DNA from: Clostridia bacterium
Lineage (GTDB): Bacteria; Bacillota; Clostridia; UBA1381
Length of the DNA: 64,000 bases
Assembly (NCBI GenBank): GCA_017443895.1
Contig: JAFSXU010000055.1
Coordinates: 1 to 64,000, forward strand
Direction of reading: 5' to 3'
A program made the position numbers and the translations under genes. Position 1 is the stretch's first letter. Each line of letters opens with the position of its first letter. A model generated the notes under the pieces. The model had not been told where the DNA came from and did no database searches. It saw only the letters and a program-made list of their open reading frames with translations. Positions 61,239-64,000 of this stretch are shown piece after piece.

Positions 61239-61622
61239 TCAACCAAAGAAACGCTGTTCCATTTTATTGTGCAATAAAAATGCCACGGCGGATAGCAAAA
61301 ACCAAAAACCCATATACAAAGGGCAAATCTGACCAAGCACATTAAACGGCATACCACTATAGCTCCAAATCCCAAGTCCAAGCCACAAATTTAAAATACA
61401 GCCTGCAATAAATTCAAGCGCCGTTATAATAACGGTTGATAATATAAGCCTTATTATAATCGGCAAAAACCGAAAACGGTTATTTATCACCGCAATCAAG
61501 ACAAAGCACGCACCGCCCAGCGCCATCATTGCAGGGTGGGATATGCCACGATAGATAATTTCAATAAGATAATAGGCAATACCGCCTACGAAAAACAGAA
61601 AAAAATATTTAAAACCGGACAT
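61239..61622 (-). CDS. Small membrane protein, putative ABC transporter permease (CmpB-like)
   Basis: A 127-residue protein with four hydrophobic segments. The YLIEIIYRGISHPAMMALGG start and LGLGIWSYSGMPFNVLGQICPLY end match the clostridial family named putative ABC-transporter permease (CmpB type). It is a single short module; some relatives are longer. The function is not established. AGGAGG site, which is partly buried in a leader stem. Confidence 0.7.
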   Translation of the reverse strand: MSGFKYFFLFFVGGIAYYLIEIIYRGISHPAMMALGGACFVLIAVINNRFRFLPIIIRLILSTVIITALEFIAGCILNLWLGLGIWSYSGMPFNVLGQICPLYMGFWFLLSAVAFLLHNKMEQRFFG

Positions 61623-61713
61623 AAATAAAACCTCCTCGCTATTGCCACCAACCTAACCCACGCTTACGGTAACTCGGCTGACGCCACTTATGGCAGCTGA
61701 CGAGGCTTTATTT
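61623..61713 (-). promoter_or_regulatory. Structured leader that could hide the ribosome site
   Basis: On the complement AAATAAA-g-CCTCG at the 5' side pairs with CGAGG-aggt-TTTATTT at the 3' side, so part of the AGGAGG site and the bases before the ATG are in a stem. Inside are GCCA/TGGC and other GC-rich bits. It looks like a translational switch, class unknown. Confidence 0.5.
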
Positions 61714-61720
61714 GCTCAAC

Positions 61721-61778
61721 AAAAAAACCTCCGCTCACACTAATGTTATTATCAGTATGTGAAAAACGGAGGTTTTTT
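61721..61778 (-). terminator. Terminator of gyrB
   Basis: AAAAACCTCCG and CGGAGGTTTTT with inner CACA(C/T)AC/GTATGTG pairing; U-run on the complement. It starts 18 bp after the gyrB stop. Confidence 0.85.
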
Positions 61779-61795
61779 AGTCTTAAATTCCAAAT

Positions 61796-63730
61796 TTAAA
61801 CATCAAGATTTGATACATATTTTGCATTCGCCTCAATAAACTCACGACGCGGTTCAACCTTATCGCCCATAAGCAGGGTAAAGGTCTGGTCTGCCTCAAT
61901 AGCGTCCGATAAGTCAACTCTTAACATTGTACGGCGCTCAGGGTCCATGGTGGTTTCCTTTAACTCCTCAGGGTCCATCTCTCCAAGACCTTTATAGCGC
62001 TGTACCTTTGCGCCCTGTCCCATTTCGGCAATAAGCACATCACGCTCATCATCGGAGAATGCGTATCTCTCGACAAGGTTCTTGTTCTTGCCTGTCCATA
62101 CCTTATAAAGCGGTGGCTGGGCAATATAGATATTACCGTTATCAATAAGCGGCCTCATATAACGGAAGAAGAATGTAAGGAGCAATGTTCTTATATGCGC
62201 GCCGTCAACATCGGCATCCGCCATAATAACTATCTTTCCGTAGTTTAGCTTTGTAATGTCAAATTCCTCGCCGATACCTGTTCCCAAAGCCTTTATAACA
62301 GGCAGGAACTTATCGTTTCCGTAAACCTTATCCGCGCGTGATTTCTCAACATTCAACATCTTGCCCCAAAGCGGAAGGACTGCCTGAAAGCGTCTGTTTC
62401 TGCCCTGCTTTGCGCTTCCGCCTGCACTATCGCCCTCAACGATGAACAGCTCTGCATAGTCCTCACCCTCGTCGGTACATCTTGCAAGCTTACCCAAAAG
62501 TGCGCTGTCTGACGGGCCCGAATTTTTACGGGTTGCCTCTCTTGCACGCTTTGCCGCCTCTCTTGCACGGGACGCTGTAAGGGTTTTATCAATAATCGTT
62601 CTTGCAACCCTTGGGTTTTCCTCCAAAAATGCCGCAAGCTTGTCCTGCAATGCCTTTTCAACAAGCGTTCTTGCACCGCTGTTACCAAGCTTTGCCTTGG
62701 TCTGTCCCTCAAACTGCGCTTCCTCAACCTTAACCGAGATTATGGCTGTAAGTCCCTCTCTTGTGTCCTCGCCCGATAAAGACGGATCCTTTTCCTTTAA
62801 GAGATTATACTTTCTTGCATAATCGTTTAATACCTTTGTAAGACCTGCCTTAAAGCCTGTTTCGTGCGTTCCGCCGTCAACGGTATGGATATTGTTTGCA
62901 AAGCTCAACAGGGTTTCTGTATATGAGGTGGTATACTGCATTGCAACCTCAACCTCCATACCTGTACGCTTTGCCTCAAAGTATACAACCTCGTCATGAA
63001 TCGGGTCTTTGTGGATATTTAAGTAGTCAACAAACTCCTTTATACCGCCCTCGGCATAAAGAGTTACAGTCTGTGGCTCTTCAACTCGTAAATCGGTAAA
63101 GAGTATCTTTACGCCCTTGTTTAAAAATGCCTGCTCTCTTAACCGCTTTAATAATGTATCGTAATCAAATTCAAGCACCTCAAAAATTTCAGGGTCGGGC
63201 TTGAAGGTAATTTTTGTACCTGTCTTATCCGTATCGCCTATAACCTTTAACTTACAGGTCGGAACACCGCGCTGATAGCTCTGATAATGGATATGCTCGC
63301 CGTCTGATACCTCAACCTCCAAATGCTCTGATAAGGCATTTACAACAGATGATCCAACACCGTGCAAACCGCCCGATACCTTGTATCCGCCGCCGCCGAA
63401 CTTACCGCCGGCATGGAGTATGGTAAGAACAACCTCAACAGTCGGTATACCCTGCTGTGGGTGGATACCTACAGGTATGCCTCGTCCGTTATCCTCTACG
63501 GTTACGGAGTTATCGGGGTTAATCTGAACCTTAATCTCGGAACAGTAGCCTGCCAAAGCCTCGTCTATGGAGTTATCAACAATCTCATAAACCAGGTGGT
63601 GCAAACCTGCCGAATGTGTAGAGCCGATATACATACCGGGTCTTTTGCGCACCGCCTCAAGTCCCTCAAGAACCTGGATCTGGTTTTCGTCGTATTTTAC
63701 TTCGTCTACCTTGTTTTCTAAATCACTCAT
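61796..63730 (-). CDS. gyrB: DNA gyrase subunit B
   Basis: A 644-residue ATPase subunit of gyrase. GHKL ATP site ([24 protein letters not shown]), transducer, TOPRIM domain with [13 protein letters not shown] and [14 protein letters not shown], and the C-terminal tail [12 protein letters not shown]. Typical length of the short Gram-positive form. GAGGAGA site. It follows remB. Confidence 0.98.
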   Translation of the reverse strand: MSDLENKVDEVKYDENQIQVLEGLEAVRKRPGMYIGSTHSAGLHHLVYEIVDNSIDEALAGYCSEIKVQINPDNSVTVEDNGRGIPVGIHPQQGIPTVEVVLTILHAGGKFGGGGYKVSGGLHGVGSSVVNALSEHLEVEVSDGEHIHYQSYQRGVPTCKLKVIGDTDKTGTKITFKPDPEIFEVLEFDYDTLLKRLREQAFLNKGVKILFTDLRVEEPQTVTLYAEGGIKEFVDYLNIHKDPIHDEVVYFEAKRTGMEVEVAMQYTTSYTETLLSFANNIHTVDGGTHETGFKAGLTKVLNDYARKYNLLKEKDPSLSGEDTREGLTAIISVKVEEAQFEGQTKAKLGNSGARTLVEKALQDKLAAFLEENPRVARTIIDKTLTASRAREAAKRAREATRKNSGPSDSALLGKLARCTDEGEDYAELFIVEGDSAGGSAKQGRNRRFQAVLPLWGKMLNVEKSRADKVYGNDKFLPVIKALGTGIGEEFDITKLNYGKIVIMADADVDGAHIRTLLLTFFFRYMRPLIDNGNIYIAQPPLYKVWTGKNKNLVERYAFSDDERDVLIAEMGQGAKVQRYKGLGEMDPEELKETTMDPERRTMLRVDLSDAIEADQTFTLLMGDKVEPRREFIEANAKYVSNLDV

Positions 63731-63763
63731 TCTAAATCTCCTCTTAATATGTTTTCCTTTTAT

Positions 63764-64000
63764 TTACTGATTTTTTGTGTGTTTTTCAAGCGCCTGCGTG
63801 GTATATGATGAAATATATACCGCTTTTTTGCCCTTGTGCGACACAACAACATACGATCTTGGCAAATCGTCTGTTGCGTTTATTATTATACCATCTTTTT
63901 GGGCATGGGGCAGAAAGCTCTTCCCCTGCCGTGATACGGTAGTGTTATCCATATCAAAAATACCGATAATGTCTTTGGTATTTACAACAATGTCGTTGCC
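63764..64000 (-). CDS. remB: Extracellular-matrix regulator RemB (DUF370), 5' end beyond window
   Basis: The last 78 codons of a RemB-type protein, open to the right edge. NDIVVNTKDIIGIFDMDNTT and LPRSYVVVSHKGKKAVYISS are family hallmarks. RemA/RemB proteins are small DNA-binding regulators; RemB usually lies between recF and gyrB near the origin. An internal ATG at 63952 gives a shorter frame, but the conserved N-terminal residues continue upstream of it, so it is not the start. Confidence 0.9.
   Translation of the reverse strand, partial: GNDIVVNTKDIIGIFDMDNTTVSRQGKSFLPHAQKDGIIINATDDLPRSYVVVSHKGKKAVYISSYTTQALEKHTKNQ

Overview
The window reads as chromosome of an anaerobic, low-GC Firmicute of class Clostridia. 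The evidence is a trimeric electron-bifurcating-type [FeFe] hydrogenase (hydCBA), a ctsR-mcsA-mcsB-clpC heat-shock operon with a textbook CtsR operator, the hprK-PHP-murB-rapZ-yvcK-whiA cluster typical of Clostridia, a short HisG that needs HisZ, remB next to gyrB, strong GGAGG ribosome binding sites and many TTGACA-17-TATAAT promoters. A CotH-family protein and a possible sigma-K-type promoter fit a spore former. No rRNA, tRNA or CRISPR array was seen. The right edge (remB-gyrB) is probably a few kb from the replication origin, because dnaA-dnaN-recF-remB-gyrB is the usual order.

Layout. 1-135: right end of an IS3-family insertion sequence. 429-5923: nitroreductase, PLP decarboxylase, recD2, HAD phosphatase, ACT protein. 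5904-9298: pnuC and a polar amino-acid ABC transporter whose binding protein has its two lobes in swapped order. 9445-16929: rpmB, the hprK-to-whiA cluster, a lipoprotein and a nucleotidyltransferase. 17007-25324: CotH-like protein, MFS carrier, a small accessory block (two TfoX-like genes flanking a YoaP-like acetyltransferase, then a Bro-N gene), rlmD, an EamA carrier and a small membrane protein. 25337-31123: an orphan protein resembling the GAP1 family of GTPase-linked conflict systems, then a heterodimeric ABC exporter. 31392-34711: pyrG, aminotransferase, Lrp regulator. 35188-40383: a 1,356-residue secreted protein with a small peptide gene, divergent from an AraC regulator. 40385-41670: an RNA-rich accessory region. 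41795-46191: clpC operon. 46436-50567: hydrogenase. 50757-54381: mreB, fabZ, tRNA and rRNA methyltransferases and two small proteins. 54692-59600: hisZ-hisG-hisA-trmB-alkD and a cation exporter. 59835-64000: a GltD-like oxidoreductase, a small permease-like protein, gyrB and remB.

The most unusual part is 40583-41670. I read it as two back-to-back type I toxin-antitoxin-like modules. Each encodes a 20-26 residue hydrophobic peptide from a structured mRNA and faces a convergent small RNA with its own consensus promoter. The order is toxin 1 (+), RNA 1 (-), RNA 2 (+), toxin 2 (-). Within each pair the small RNA shares leader sequence with the toxin mRNA, as if born by inverted duplication, and carries matching complementary segments: a loop-loop match in module 1 and an 11-nt match over the ribosome binding site in module 2. 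Beside them lies a ~200-nt structured leader RNA with a terminator and possible antiterminator ahead of a 61-residue Cys-rich protein.

Two interspersed repeat families punctuate the window. One is a ~170-bp element with inverted ends and two internal hairpins whose arms covary between six copies; it sits against gene 3' ends and in three cases lies over the stop codon. The other is a shorter hairpin plus TTATTCA-repeat unit. Functions are from reading protein and nucleotide sequence only; no searches or folding programs were run.
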